DNA of 61,895 nucleotides from Bacteroidota bacterium (GTDB lineage Bacteria > Bacteroidota > Bacteroidia > Bacteroidales > Dysgonomonadaceae): NCBI GenBank assembly GCA_023424395.1, contig JAFADY010000043.1:1-61895 (forward strand), read 5' to 3'. Below, in pieces: positions 34,788-44,030 of the stretch; the first letter of the stretch is position 1; every line of letters starts with the position of its first letter. The notes under the pieces are model-generated. The model had not been told where the DNA came from. It saw only the letters and a list, made by a program, of their open reading frames with translations, and did not search any database. Position numbers and translations under genes: made by a program.

Positions 34788-36992
34788 ATGCTTAAAATTA
34801 AAACACTAATTATTTGTTCGATTGCAATTATTAATTTGCAAATAATTTTTTCTCAAACAGTAACAATTCCCATTGAAACTGAAAATATTGCTATTATTCT
34901 TCAAACGGATGCAGAGAATCGTTTAAAGATTTCATACACAGGTAAAAGTTTAGATAATAAAAAAGAATACGAAGTAGCTAAAAATGTGTATAATCTAAAT
35001 TCTGAAGGTGCAGCTTCTAATACGTTGGCCTACTCTGTGGCCGGTATTGATAATAATTTTGTTGAACCATCAATTGCAGTTGTGCATGCTGATAATAACA
35101 ACTCGGTTGACTTAAAGTATCAAAGGCATTCTGTGAATAACGCTGCCGATGGTGCACAAATAACTAAGATAGAATTAAAAGATCCTCTTTACCCGTTTTT
35201 TGTAAATATTTTTTATAAGACATGGAAGAATTTAGATGTTATAGAACAGTGGACGGAAATTAAACATAATGAATCGAATACAGTACTATTGAATAAATAT
35301 GCTTCGGCAAATCTTTATTTTTTCGAAAAAGATTACTTTCTTACAAGTTACAACGGTTCTTGGGGAAAAGAAATGCAGCCCGCAATGACGCATCTAAAAC
35401 AAGGGATGCATACTATTCAGAGCCGTTTGGGTACACGTGAAAATCTGCATACATCTCCAAATTTCATGTTGTCGTTCAATGAAGAATCTACAGAAGAATC
35501 CGGTACTGTCATGATCGGCCAAATTGCCTGGAGTGGAAATTTTTCAATTCAGTTTGAAACTGATGTATATAAAAATCTTCACCTCGTGGCAGGAATCAAT
35601 CCCTATCAATCAACTTATCACTTGAAGCCCAATGAAACACTCGAAACTCCTCGGTTTATTTATACATTATCTTTTGAAGGTAAGGGTAAAGCAAGTAGAA
35701 ATTTACATAATTGGATGAGAAGTTATCAATTGATCGACGGTGAAGGCTCAAGATTGACGTTGTTGAATAATTGGGAAGCCACTTATTTCGATTTTGATCA
35801 GGAGAAACTTGTAAGTTTATTTGACGGAGCGAAAATATTGGGAGTTGATATGTTTCTTTTAGACGATGGTTGGTTTGGCAATAAATACCCTCGTAACGAC
35901 GATAAAGCCGGCTTGGGAGACTGGGAAGTAAACAAGAATAAATTACCCGACGGAGTTCCTTATTTGGTAAGAGAAGCCGAAAAAAGAGGTGTGAAGTTCG
36001 GTATTTGGATTGAACCGGAGATGGTCAATCCTAAGAGTGAGTTATACGAAAACAAAACGGATTGGGTGTTGAGAGAGGAGAATAGAAAAGAAATTTATTT
36101 CAGAAACCAGTTGGTTCTCGATTTAACTAATCCAGAAGTTCAAGACTTCGTGTTTGATGTTGTGGATGATCTATTCACACAAAATCCCTCCTTAGCATTT
36201 ATAAAATGGGATTGTAATGCTCCTATTTTCAACGGGCATTCAAAATATCTGGAAAGAAACAAAATACCCCAATCTCATTTATATGTTGAGTACACAAAAG
36301 GGCTATTGAAAGTTTTGGAAAGGATTCGGGATAAGTATCCTCAAGTGCCTATGATGTTGTGTTCAGGTGGTTCAGGAAGATCTGATTATAATCTGTTTAA
36401 ATATTTTACGGAATTCTGGCTTAGTGATAATACCGATCCGCTGGAGCGGATATTTATTCAATGGAATTTTACTTATCATTATCCCTCCATCACAATGTGT
36501 AACCATGTTACAAACTGGAGAGACACTTCCATAAAATATAAAGTTGATGTTGCTTCTATGGGCAAGTTGGGTTTCGATATTGTAGTGAATGAGCTAGATA
36601 AGGATGATTTACAGTTTTGCCAAGAAGCTATTAAAAATTATGACGATTTTAAAGAAATTGTTTGGCATGGAGACATGTATCGTTTAGTTAATCCTTACGA
36701 AAATGATTTCGCATCATTGATGTCCGTAAACTCTCAGAAATCTGAAGCTGTTATGTTTAATTATTTGGTTAATGATCGATTTATGCCTTTCGTTTCCATG
36801 CGGCCTGTTAAACTTAAAGGTTTAGATTCCAATAAGGTATACAGAGTTACCGAGATAAATTTATATCCAAATCAGAATTCCTGGATAGACAGCACGAAAA
36901 CTTATTCAGGCGATTTTTTAATGAATATTGGCTTTAATCCTCACCTACATTTGCAAAGAAAGAGCGTAGTTCTTAAAATTGAAGAAATCTGA
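34788..36992 (+). CDS. GH36 alpha-galactosidase, exported
   Basis: Hydrolyses terminal alpha-1,6-galactosyl bonds of melibiose, raffinose-family or galactomannan oligosaccharides. I chose the ATG at 34788, which gives 734 aa and the signal peptide MLKIKTLIICSIAIINLQIIFSQ; an earlier start would overlap the SusD gene. GH36 hallmarks are clear: FLLDDGWFGNKYPRNDDKAGLGDW, then KFGIWIEPEMVNP, the nucleophile aspartate in FIKWDCNAP, LCSGGSGRSDYN, and the acid/base aspartate in FWLSDNTDPLERI. An N-terminal beta-sandwich covers about residues 25-300. It lacks a T9SS domain, so it is likely periplasmic. Confidence 0.94.
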   Translation: MLKIKTLIICSIAIINLQIIFSQTVTIPIETENIAIILQTDAENRLKISYTGKSLDNKKEYEVAKNVYNLNSEGAASNTLAYSVAGIDNNFVEPSIAVVHADNNNSVDLKYQRHSVNNAADGAQITKIELKDPLYPFFVNIFYKTWKNLDVIEQWTEIKHNESNTVLLNKYASANLYFFEKDYFLTSYNGSWGKEMQPAMTHLKQGMHTIQSRLGTRENLHTSPNFMLSFNEESTEESGTVMIGQIAWSGNFSIQFETDVYKNLHLVAGINPYQSTYHLKPNETLETPRFIYTLSFEGKGKASRNLHNWMRSYQLIDGEGSRLTLLNNWEATYFDFDQEKLVSLFDGAKILGVDMFLLDDGWFGNKYPRNDDKAGLGDWEVNKNKLPDGVPYLVREAEKRGVKFGIWIEPEMVNPKSELYENKTDWVLREENRKEIYFRNQLVLDLTNPEVQDFVFDVVDDLFTQNPSLAFIKWDCNAPIFNGHSKYLERNKIPQSHLYVEYTKGLLKVLERIRDKYPQVPMMLCSGGSGRSDYNLFKYFTEFWLSDNTDPLERIFIQWNFTYHYPSITMCNHVTNWRDTSIKYKVDVASMGKLGFDIVVNELDKDDLQFCQEAIKNYDDFKEIVWHGDMYRLVNPYENDFASLMSVNSQKSEAVMFNYLVNDRFMPFVSMRPVKLKGLDSNKVYRVTEINLYPNQNSWIDSTKTYSGDFLMNIGFNPHLHLQRKSVVLKIEEI

Positions 36993-37007
36993 TTAAAATA
37001 AGCGTCG

Positions 37008-38018
37008 GTGGTAATCGTAAAAAATAAAGTTGCTTCTTTGAAGGGTAAAGAAATTCTTCTGTATAGGCTTGAAAATAGAACAGGAGCTTATATTGAATTA
37101 CTAAACCTGGGAGCAACTTTATTTTCTATTTTCATACCCGATAAAGAGGACAAACTCGTAAATGTAATTCTCAATTACCCGAAAATAGAAGATTACTTCC
37201 ATAACGAGTTTTATTTAGGCTCCACGATAGGGCGGGTTGCAAATAGAATATCCAATGCCGGTTTTTTATTGAATGGAAAAAAATACGAATTAGATAAAAA
37301 TGATAATTTTAATTCCAACCACGGTGGCTACTCGGGTTTGCATGGCAAAATCTTCGATTCACAATCGGATGATAATAAAGTAACTTTTTCTACTACAAGT
37401 TACGACGGTGAAAGCGGATTCCCAGGAAATCTAAAGGTCTCTGTAACTTATTCTTTTTCGGAGAGCAACGAAGTTGTGATAAAATATAAAATAAAAGCGG
37501 ATAAAGAAACGCCCGTAAATTTAACAAATCACGCGTATTTCAACTTATCCGCCGAAAGAACGACCATTAAAGATCACTCATTGAAAATTGAGTCAGATTA
37601 TATTCTCGAAATGGATGATGAGTTTCTTCCCACGGGTAAGGTATTACTAATAGATGATTATTTCGCATTTGATTTTCGTGAAACTAAAAAGATTTCCGAT
37701 TTGATGATTTTAAAAAAAGATAAAATGGAGGGATATAACACCTATTTTATATCTAATAATAAAATCAACTCCTTGAAGGATTTAGCCACGCTCATATCTC
37801 CTTCATCAGGAATAGTCATGACGCTAAAATCTACAATGCCGGGTTTCATGCTATATACGGGAGATTATCTTGCCGAACAACATAAACCTTTATCAGGGAT
37901 TTGTTTGGAAGCACAACATTATCCTGATGCCCCAAATCATGAAAACTTTCCTTCAATATATTTAAAACCTGATAAGCTTTGGGAAGAAACAATCATTTAT
38001 TCTTTCTCAAAAGTTTAA
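37008..38018 (+). CDS. galM: Aldose 1-epimerase (galactose mutarotase)
   Basis: Interconverts alpha and beta anomers of galactose or glucose. The 336-aa product starts with GTG; no in-frame ATG lies near. Family motifs: GATLFSIFIPD, YLGSTIGRVANRIS, NHGGYSGLHGK, the catalytic histidine region NLTNHAYFNLS and the catalytic glutamate in ICLEAQHYPDAPNH. No signal peptide is evident, so it is probably cytosolic. As the last gene of the PUL it fits galactose release by the two alpha-galactosidases. galK and galT are not present. Confidence 0.93.
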   Translation: MVIVKNKVASLKGKEILLYRLENRTGAYIELLNLGATLFSIFIPDKEDKLVNVILNYPKIEDYFHNEFYLGSTIGRVANRISNAGFLLNGKKYELDKNDNFNSNHGGYSGLHGKIFDSQSDDNKVTFSTTSYDGESGFPGNLKVSVTYSFSESNEVVIKYKIKADKETPVNLTNHAYFNLSAERTTIKDHSLKIESDYILEMDDEFLPTGKVLLIDDYFAFDFRETKKISDLMILKKDKMEGYNTYFISNNKINSLKDLATLISPSSGIVMTLKSTMPGFMLYTGDYLAEQHKPLSGICLEAQHYPDAPNHENFPSIYLKPDKLWEETIIYSFSKV

Positions 38019-38067
38019 AATCTATTTTTCTATAGCGGAATTTATGGTTACATCTGTTTTATGAACC

Positions 38068-38772
38068 TCAATCCTCCTCATTTTCTTCTTCCTCCGGATC
38101 AAAAGGTTGTGGCGCTTCTATAGAAGGGAAGACCCGATGGACGTTCTCCGCAATTTTTTCGGCAAATTCTTCCAGATCCATATTCATGGCTTGAGCGGCT
38201 TGCAGATAAACTTCCCGAATATCCATTACATCCTCGTCTGTTTCACAGAAGAGCGACTCAATGGGAATAATTTCCATAGACTCCACGTTAATATCATCTC
38301 CTACGGAGAAAAGAAAACCTTCGTTTATGAGTCTTTGAGTGAGTTCAGGTTTTCCACGATAACCATGAATGATCCATGGTTGTTTAGGAGAAATTTCTTT
38401 ACGTACTTGTATAAGTTCCTCCCAAGCTTTCACACAATGAATAATCAGCGGTTTGCCTAATTTCTCTGAAAGAGCTATGTGTTCTTTGAACACGGGTATT
38501 TGAATATCGTAAGAAGGGCCTTTGAGTTTATCGAGTCCTGTCTCTCCGATAGCCACGATACGCGGATTGGATATAATCTCTTTTAAATAAGCGAGTTGAT
38601 TTTCACTTCCTTCGGAATACCAAGGATGGATGCCACAGGAAAAAGCGTGACGGTTATAAGATTCTTTGGCTACCTCAAATTCAAGAGGATAAACATCCAG
38701 GATACACGAGTGATAAGGATCATCGGTATCCTCTAACAAAATTTGATGTGTGTGAACGTCGTATAATTCCAT
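38068..38772 (-). CDS. TatD family metal-dependent hydrolase
   Basis: A 234-aa TIM-barrel hydrolase of the TatD DNase family. Metal ligands are visible: H7 and H9 (DVHTH), the glutamate in IGETGLDK, histidines in LIIHCVKAWEE and WIIHGYRGKP, and the aspartate in CETDEDVMDI. The C-terminus is very acidic (DPEEEENEED). It is shorter than typical TatD (about 260 aa) but has the complete core. It ends the cluster DUF4271-hemD-rnpA-yidD-tatD, nine bases after yidD. The family acts as 3'-5' DNase or D-tyrosyl-tRNA-related hydrolase in different species; the activity here is not known. Confidence 0.88.
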   Translation of the reverse strand: MELYDVHTHQILLEDTDDPYHSCILDVYPLEFEVAKESYNRHAFSCGIHPWYSEGSENQLAYLKEIISNPRIVAIGETGLDKLKGPSYDIQIPVFKEHIALSEKLGKPLIIHCVKAWEELIQVRKEISPKQPWIIHGYRGKPELTQRLINEGFLFSVGDDINVESMEIIPIESLFCETDEDVMDIREVYLQAAQAMNMDLEEFAEKIAENVHRVFPSIEAPQPFDPEEEENEED

Positions 38773-38781
38773 TTTAAAATT

Positions 38782-39048
38782 TTAATCTGCTTTCGAACTG
38801 CGTTTCTTAGGTTTTGGTTCAGGAACCGGATCATATCCTGATCCTCCCCAAGGGTTGCAACTGAGAATGCGTTTTGCCGATAAATACGCTCCTTTAAAAG
38901 GCCCGTGTTTTTTTAATGCTTCTATGGTGTACAAAGAACAAGTGGGCGTATATCGGCAACTGGGCGGAGTTAAAGGAGAAATGGCATATCTGTAAAAATA
39001 TACAGGAGCTAATAAAATTTGAGTCAGCAAATTTTTCAGAAATTTCAT
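38782..39048 (-). CDS. yidD: Membrane protein insertion efficiency factor YidD
   Basis: A small (88 aa) amphipathic protein at the inner membrane that aids YidC-dependent insertion. The family pattern is complete: YRYAISPLTPPSCRYTPTCS, then YTIEALKKHGPFKG and RILSCNPWGGSGYDPVP. Start overlaps the rnpA stop by four bases, the usual rnpA-yidD coupling. The lysine-rich tail (KPKKRSSK) is typical. Confidence 0.95.
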   Translation of the reverse strand: MKFLKNLLTQILLAPVYFYRYAISPLTPPSCRYTPTCSLYTIEALKKHGPFKGAYLSAKRILSCNPWGGSGYDPVPEPKPKKRSSKAD

Positions 39049-39452
39049 TTCTCTCCTTGAGTAATTAGTTGGTCGGATAGTTCACCTATGGCTTTGCATA
39101 CACTTTTCTCTATAATGGCATACCCCGTAAGTTCTTCTTTTAAGTAAATGAATGCGATGTCTAAATGGATACCTTCGCGTAACCGGCTGATGTTGAATTT
39201 GTGTTTATTCAGTCTGTACGCTTCGCGTATGAGCCTTTTCATTCTGTTTCGTTTTACCGCCGATTTTATTTTTTTCTTGGGTATGCTTATCAAAACAGAG
39301 ATAGAAGGTTTGTTGGTTCCATCGTATACATAAAAAACTATCCTTAGTGGGTAAGCTATAAAGGACTGGCCATTGGCAAACAAAGCATCGATTCTTTTTT
39401 CTCCCGATACGCGTTCGTTCTTGGTAAAAGTAAAACTCCGTCCTTCATTCAT
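39045..39452 (-). CDS. rnpA: Ribonuclease P protein component
   Basis: Protein subunit of RNase P, which trims 5' leaders from tRNA precursors. The 135-aa product has F-T-F-T-K-N-E-R-V near the start and the RNR signature RNRMKRLIREAYR at residues 68-80. It overlaps yidD by four bases. Unlike most bacteria, rpmH and dnaA are not upstream; instead hemD is, a pattern common in Bacteroidales. A TATCTTTG box in the 120-base gap upstream suggests its own promoter. Confidence 0.95.
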   Translation of the reverse strand: MNEGRSFTFTKNERVSGEKRIDALFANGQSFIAYPLRIVFYVYDGTNKPSISVLISIPKKKIKSAVKRNRMKRLIREAYRLNKHKFNISRLREGIHLDIAFIYLKEELTGYAIIEKSVCKAIGELSDQLITQGEK

Positions 39453-39487
39453 AGAAACAGCATTTCCTCCGAAAGCAATTATTGCAA

Positions 39488-39495
39488 CAAAGATA
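39488..39495 (-). promoter_or_regulatory. Possible -7 element of rnpA-yidD-tatD
   Basis: TATCTTTG on the minus strand fits TAnnTTTG, 36 bases before the rnpA start. No TTG lies 19 bases upstream of it. Confidence 0.4.
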
Positions 39496-39572
39496 ATTAT
39501 TTTTATAATCCGATGTTATGCCTGCGGGGTAAAATTTACAATATGCAACTGCGGTAAAAATCGCTGTGGAGA

Positions 39573-40337
39573 TTATGCGTTTTTTTTGTGGTTTTGTTTC
39601 AGAAAGGCATCCAGTGCGGCAGTCATGGACGGATATTCGGGTTGCGGAGCCACACAATCGAGTCTGAAACCTTCTTCCTCGATGGCTTTTGCTGTGGTTG
39701 TGCCGAAACATCCGAAGGCCATATCGGCCTGATCGAAATTAGGGAAATTCTTTTTTAAAGAACTTACTCCCAAGGGACTGAAGAAAAGAATCATATCGGT
39801 ATTAATAACCTCACCGTCTTCAAAATCGTTACTCACGGTTCTGTACATAACGCTTTCGGTGAAATTTAATTTTTTTTCGGTGAGATATTTCGATACTTCT
39901 GCGTTATGTTCTTCGGGAACGGGAAACAGAAGTTTTTCTTTTGAATGCTTTGTGAAAGCGGTGTTTAAGCCTTCAATTTTTCCGCTTGGGCTGAAGAATA
40001 TTTTTCTTTTTCTGTAAACGATATATTTTTGTAGATAGAGCGCCACGGTTTCTGAAATGCAAAAATACTTCATTGTTTCGGGCATGGTAATTTTCAATTC
40101 TTCACAAAGCGAAAAGAAATTATCTACTGCTGTTCTCGATGTCATTACGATGCCTGTGAAATCGAGAATATTGATTCGTTGATGGCGAAATTCTTTCAGC
40201 GAAACTCTTTCTACTTTGATGAATGGCCTGAATTGAATTTCCACATGATATTTCTCCGCTATTTCGTAATAGGGTGATTTATCGTTACTTGGTTTAGGTT
40301 GAGAGATGAGTATTTTTTTTACTTTTCGAATGCTCAT
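39573..40337 (-). CDS. hemD: Uroporphyrinogen-III synthase
   Basis: Closes hydroxymethylbilane to uroporphyrinogen III in tetrapyrrole synthesis. The 254-aa protein has the two-lobed HemD pattern typical of Bacteroidota: KKILISQPKP at the N-terminus, IVMTSRTAVDNFF, YFCISETVALYLQKYIVYRKRK, MILFFSPLGVSSLKKNFP and FGCFGTTTAKAIEEEG. HemD sequences are poorly conserved, but these segments and the neighbourhood make the call firm. Its start overlaps the DUF4271 stop by four bases. Confidence 0.88.
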   Translation of the reverse strand: MSIRKVKKILISQPKPSNDKSPYYEIAEKYHVEIQFRPFIKVERVSLKEFRHQRINILDFTGIVMTSRTAVDNFFSLCEELKITMPETMKYFCISETVALYLQKYIVYRKRKIFFSPSGKIEGLNTAFTKHSKEKLLFPVPEEHNAEVSKYLTEKKLNFTESVMYRTVSNDFEDGEVINTDMILFFSPLGVSSLKKNFPNFDQADMAFGCFGTTTAKAIEEEGFRLDCVAPQPEYPSMTAALDAFLKQNHKKNA

Positions 40338-41218
40338 AAGAGGTTTTGCCCATTGTTTATTAAAGAAACGGCGCCTTTGTAGATTAATAAATAAGGTGCT
40401 ATTTCAACGGCGCAAAGGTACACAAAATAATAGAGAAAACCAATTTTGTTTTTAACAAAAATATTTAACAAATTTCGGAAAATCACTAACTTATTAATAA
40501 AAAATATTATAATTAGTGAAATCAAAGCAATTTCTCTCGATTCGGGAATGAAAATAAAGAAAATAGCCGGAACAAAAAACAGAATTCCAAGTATTTCAAT
40601 TAGCCACAAAAATTTCTCTACCCAAGTATCAATATCTAATTTCGGAAAAATAAGCCCGGTTATTTTATACATCAGATATTTAATGCCGAAATACAACAAT
40701 ATTCCCAAGAATATGATAACAAAAATAAGGATCAATACATTCCTGTGTAACGTAAGTTGTTGATTTGTGTATAAGAACCCAAAAATAATTATACTCGATA
40801 TTAAAGCTGTTTGCAGGATCAAGAAAACCTCTCCCCAAACTTCGGTAGTTGTAATTTGCTCTTTAGAAGTTACGAGGGAGTTTCGCTTAAAACTAAATAC
40901 ATTTTTCAAATTGGTAATTAAGGCGTTGCCCTCCCTGCGCATAAAAAAAGCAAAGAAAATGAAACTCGCGACAAACAAAAGAAAAAAAACGCTTTCTATG
41001 TTAGCCGATTGAAATGACCGTCCAGCAAATCCGTCCCAAAAAGAGTTTTTTACAAAAGCAGTTGTGTCGATATCGAAAAACAGATTCGAAGAATCCGTTG
41101 ATAAAACCTTAAAATCCGAAAACCCCACAGGAACTGTGTCCTGTTGCGAAGCAACGGATTCTCTGCCAATGTATAAAGGAACGGAATCAGAAATTGTATG
41201 AGGGATTGTATCGGGCAC
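40334..41218 (-). CDS. DUF4271 domain membrane protein
   Basis: A 294-aa integral membrane protein with a serine/threonine-rich N-terminal stretch (about 1-70) and around six to seven hydrophobic helices from residue 75 on. It starts with GTG at 41218; no in-frame ATG is near. DUF4271 proteins sit upstream of hemD in many Bacteroidales. The function is unknown to me. It is coupled to hemD by a four-base overlap. Confidence 0.82.
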   Translation of the reverse strand: MPDTIPHTISDSVPLYIGRESVASQQDTVPVGFSDFKVLSTDSSNLFFDIDTTAFVKNSFWDGFAGRSFQSANIESVFFLLFVASFIFFAFFMRREGNALITNLKNVFSFKRNSLVTSKEQITTTEVWGEVFLILQTALISSIIIFGFLYTNQQLTLHRNVLILIFVIIFLGILLYFGIKYLMYKITGLIFPKLDIDTWVEKFLWLIEILGILFFVPAIFFIFIPESREIALISLIIIFFINKLVIFRNLLNIFVKNKIGFLYYFVYLCAVEIAPYLLIYKGAVSLINNGQNLL

Positions 41219-41238
41219 GCTGCAATTTTTATGTAAAA

Positions 41239-41835
41239 TTACAATTCTTTTTTGTCATATTTTGGTATTGCATGAAAAGCCTCGGAATTTTTTCGGATAG
41301 CTTCAAATATTTCGGTTGTGGAGGATGCCACTTGCCACATTTCTTTGTATGCGGCGTTCATAAAATTCTCCGAAATTATTGTATCGAGAAATTTCAGAAA
41401 TTGGTTGTAATATCCGTTTGTATTTAAAATAATTACCGGTTTTTTATACAGTCCCAACTGTTTCCAGGTAAGAATTTCTGCGAGTTCTTCCAATGTTCCC
41501 AATCCGCCGGGCAATGCAATTGCCGCGTCGGAGTGTTGGGCCATTAAATTCTTTCTTTGGTGTATGCTTTCGGTAACTACAAGTTCGGTTAGTTGGGGAT
41601 GACACCATCCGGAATCGACCATGAATTTAGGAATTATTCCTTTAACTCTTCCGCCGTGTTCAAGTACACTGTCGTTTACAGCGCCCATCAATCCTTGAAA
41701 GCCGGCCCCGGTAATACAAGTAATGTTATTTACTGCCAATAATTTTCCCAATTCCCGGGCTTCGTTAATATAACTTTTGTCTATTTTGGAACTCGATGCA
41801 CAATAAACCACAACGGTTTTTATTCTTTCTTTCAT
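41239..41835 (-). CDS. LOG family protein (cytokinin riboside 5'-monophosphate phosphoribohydrolase-like)
   Basis: A 198-aa Rossmann-fold enzyme from the ATG at 41835 (MKERIKTVVVYCAS); an upstream TTG would add an unlikely hydrophobic leader. The LOG signature is PGGLGTLEELAE, with the upstream TGAGFQGLMGAV loop and QRKNLM. LOG enzymes release ribose 5-phosphate from nucleoside monophosphates; in bacteria the natural substrate is often unclear. It is divergent from aroQ. Confidence 0.9.
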   Translation of the reverse strand: MKERIKTVVVYCASSSKIDKSYINEARELGKLLAVNNITCITGAGFQGLMGAVNDSVLEHGGRVKGIIPKFMVDSGWCHPQLTELVVTESIHQRKNLMAQHSDAAIALPGGLGTLEELAEILTWKQLGLYKKPVIILNTNGYYNQFLKFLDTIISENFMNAAYKEMWQVASSTTEIFEAIRKNSEAFHAIPKYDKKEL

Positions 41836-41911
41836 TTTGTTGATTTCTGAACATTTCGGAGCAACAAAAATAGCTAAAAACAACAAGAAGAAAAATTAAA
41901 ATAATTTGTAG

Positions 41912-41919
41912 TATCTTTG
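41912..41919 (+). promoter_or_regulatory. Possible -7 element of aroQ-pyk
   Basis: TATCTTTG fits TAnnTTTG and lies 23 bases before the aroQ ATG. No correctly placed -33 TTG was seen. Confidence 0.45.
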
Positions 41920-41942
41920 TCTAACAAATTTGATGTAAGCAA

Positions 41943-42392
41943 ATGAAGATTCAGATCATTAACGGCCCTAATTTAAATTTACTCGGAACAAGAGAACCCG
42001 ATGTTTACGGAAGCAGTTCTTTTGTTGATTATTACGAGAAATTGAAGTTAGACTTTCCCGATGTTGAGATGCATTACTTTCAATCGAATGTGGAGGGCGA
42101 AATAATCAATAAAATTCACGAAACAGGATTTTCATACGCCGGAATTATCTTAAACGCGGGCGGTTACACGCACACTTCCGTGGCTATTCGCGATGCTATA
42201 AAAGCGGTTTCCACGCCTGTAATTGAAGTTCATATCTCAAACGTTCATTCTCGCGAAGATTTTCGTCATCAATCCATGATCTCAGCAGTTTGCGCGGGTG
42301 TTATTGCCGGTTTCGGGCTCAATTCATACAGCCTCGCTATCGAAGCGGTTAGAGCAATATTCAAAGCAAAAAATCCATCTCCAAAATCATAA
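41943..42392 (+). CDS. aroQ: 3-dehydroquinate dehydratase, type II
   Basis: Third step of the shikimate pathway, in the cytosol, a dodecamer in characterised relatives. The 149-aa protein has NGPNLNLLGTREPDVYG with the catalytic tyrosine, HYFQSNVEGEIINKIHE with the arginine-loop partner region, ILNAGGYTHTSVAIRDA, and EVHISNVHSREDFRHQS with the catalytic histidine. It precedes pyk by 11 bases in a probable operon. Confidence 0.95.
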   Translation: MKIQIINGPNLNLLGTREPDVYGSSSFVDYYEKLKLDFPDVEMHYFQSNVEGEIINKIHETGFSYAGIILNAGGYTHTSVAIRDAIKAVSTPVIEVHISNVHSREDFRHQSMISAVCAGVIAGFGLNSYSLAIEAVRAIFKAKNPSPKS

Positions 42393-42403
42393 TTCATTAT
42401 TTT

Positions 42404-43876
42404 ATGTTTAAACATACAAAAATCATCGCTACCATTTCCGATCAAAGATGCGATGTGCCTTTTCTTGAACGTTTATTCGATGCCGGCATGAATGTGGTGA
42501 GGCTCAATTCGGCACATTTAAACGAAGAAGGTTTTCTTAAAATAGTGAACAATGTAAGACAAGTCTCAAATCAGATCGCTATTTTGGTCGATACCAAAGG
42601 GCCCGAAATTCGCACAACATTTGCCGAAGTTCCCATTGAATTAAAAACAGGGGAAACTATTAAAATCAAAGCCGATCCTGATGGCATCTCATCTAAAGAA
42701 ATACTATACGTCTCTTACCGCAACATTGTTGAGGAAATGAAAGTAGGCGACGAGCTATTGATTGACGACGGGGAAATAAACCTGAAAGTATTGGAGATAT
42801 TTCCTGATTATCTGTTGTGCAAAGCTCAAGACGATGGAGTTATCGGAAGCCGCAAGAGTGTTAATATTCCGGGAGTTCGTATTAATTTGCCCGCCATTAC
42901 AGAACGCGATAAAAAATTCATCGCGTTGGCTGCTCAACACGATATCGATTTCATTGCACACTCTTTCGTGCGAAGCAAAGATGACGTTACAGTAGTGCAA
43001 GTCATTTTAGACGAACTGAACAGTCCCATAAAGATCATTGCCAAAATAGAAAATCAGGAAGGGGTAGATAGAGCAGACGAAATATTGGAAGCAGCTTACG
43101 GCATTATGATCGCCCGCGGCGATTTGGGAATTGAAGTAGCGCAAGAAAAAATACCCGGCATACAACGTATTCTCATAAAAAAAGCCATCCACCATAAAAA
43201 GCCGGTTATTGTTGCTACGCAAATGCTTCACTCAATGATACTGAACCCGCGTCCAACGCGAGCCGAGATCACGGATATTGCCAACGCCATTTATTACCGT
43301 ACCGATGCCATTATGCTAAGCGGCGAAACCGCTTACGGAAAATATCCGGTTGAGGCGGTGAGCACTATGACAAAAACCGCTTACGAAGCAGAAAAAACCA
43401 AATTGGCGGAAAATGATATTCGGGTGCCTTACGATCAGGATGACGAGCGCGAGATAACCGAGTTTTTAGCAAAACAAGCCGTAAAATCATCGTTGCGATT
43501 GAATGTGAAAGCAATCGTTACAGACAGCCACACCGGAAGAACCGCGCGCGTTTTGGCCGCGTTTCGCGGCAAAAGTCCGATTTACGCAATCACGACCACC
43601 GAAAGATTGGCTCGCGAGTTGGCGCTGTCTTACGGCATTTGGGCAGAACATCAAACAGGAAAAGGTGATGGAAACACCAAAGAGAGCCGGCGGGCTTATT
43701 TTATCGAAGCGATTAGAAAATTAATCGATAAAAAATTCATCAGATCAAAAGACAGGGTCGCGTATTTGGGTGGAAGTTTGGGAGAGACCGGCGGCACAAC
43801 TTACTTGGAAATTTGTGAAGCCCAGAGAATACTCGAAGCAAAAGAAAAATATAATTTGCCCGATTATACAACTTAA
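42404..43876 (+). CDS. pyk: Pyruvate kinase
   Basis: Converts phosphoenolpyruvate and ADP to pyruvate and ATP. The 490-aa protein has the N-terminal TKIIATISDQ, MNVVRLNSAH and DTKGPEIRTT motifs, B-domain region (about 70-165), the active-site lysine segment IKIIAKIENQEGV, IMIARGDLGIEV and KPVIVATQMLHSMI, with a complete C-terminal regulatory domain. An intact K and T/R set suggests an active enzyme. It follows aroQ, sharing PEP as a metabolic link, which may be coincidence. Confidence 0.96.
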   Translation: MFKHTKIIATISDQRCDVPFLERLFDAGMNVVRLNSAHLNEEGFLKIVNNVRQVSNQIAILVDTKGPEIRTTFAEVPIELKTGETIKIKADPDGISSKEILYVSYRNIVEEMKVGDELLIDDGEINLKVLEIFPDYLLCKAQDDGVIGSRKSVNIPGVRINLPAITERDKKFIALAAQHDIDFIAHSFVRSKDDVTVVQVILDELNSPIKIIAKIENQEGVDRADEILEAAYGIMIARGDLGIEVAQEKIPGIQRILIKKAIHHKKPVIVATQMLHSMILNPRPTRAEITDIANAIYYRTDAIMLSGETAYGKYPVEAVSTMTKTAYEAEKTKLAENDIRVPYDQDDEREITEFLAKQAVKSSLRLNVKAIVTDSHTGRTARVLAAFRGKSPIYAITTTERLARELALSYGIWAEHQTGKGDGNTKESRRAYFIEAIRKLIDKKFIRSKDRVAYLGGSLGETGGTTYLEICEAQRILEAKEKYNLPDYTT

Positions 43877-43886
43877 AATTCACAGG

Positions 43887-44030
43887 ATGATAATCAAGGA
43901 TAACATAAAGAAAGACTCCAAAAGGTTTCAGGATTTATGTAAATATCACAATGTAAGGTATTTATATGCTTTTGGTTCTTCGGTTAACGATGCAAAGTTT
44001 GATCCTAACGTAAGTGATATTGACCTTTGA
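43887..44030 (+). pseudogene. Truncated MNT-type nucleotidyltransferase (antitoxin)
   Basis: A 47-codon frame from the ATG 11 bases after pyk. It encodes an N-terminal MNT domain: LCKYHNVRYLYAFGSSVND, then the GSx(10)DxD pattern ending in VSDIDL. The stop comes right after the DxD, where a full protein continues for 60 or more residues. In MntA/HepT modules the nucleotidyltransferase inactivates the HEPN toxin by adding AMP. Here the catalytic pair is present but the fold is not complete, so the product should be dead. Confidence 0.75.
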
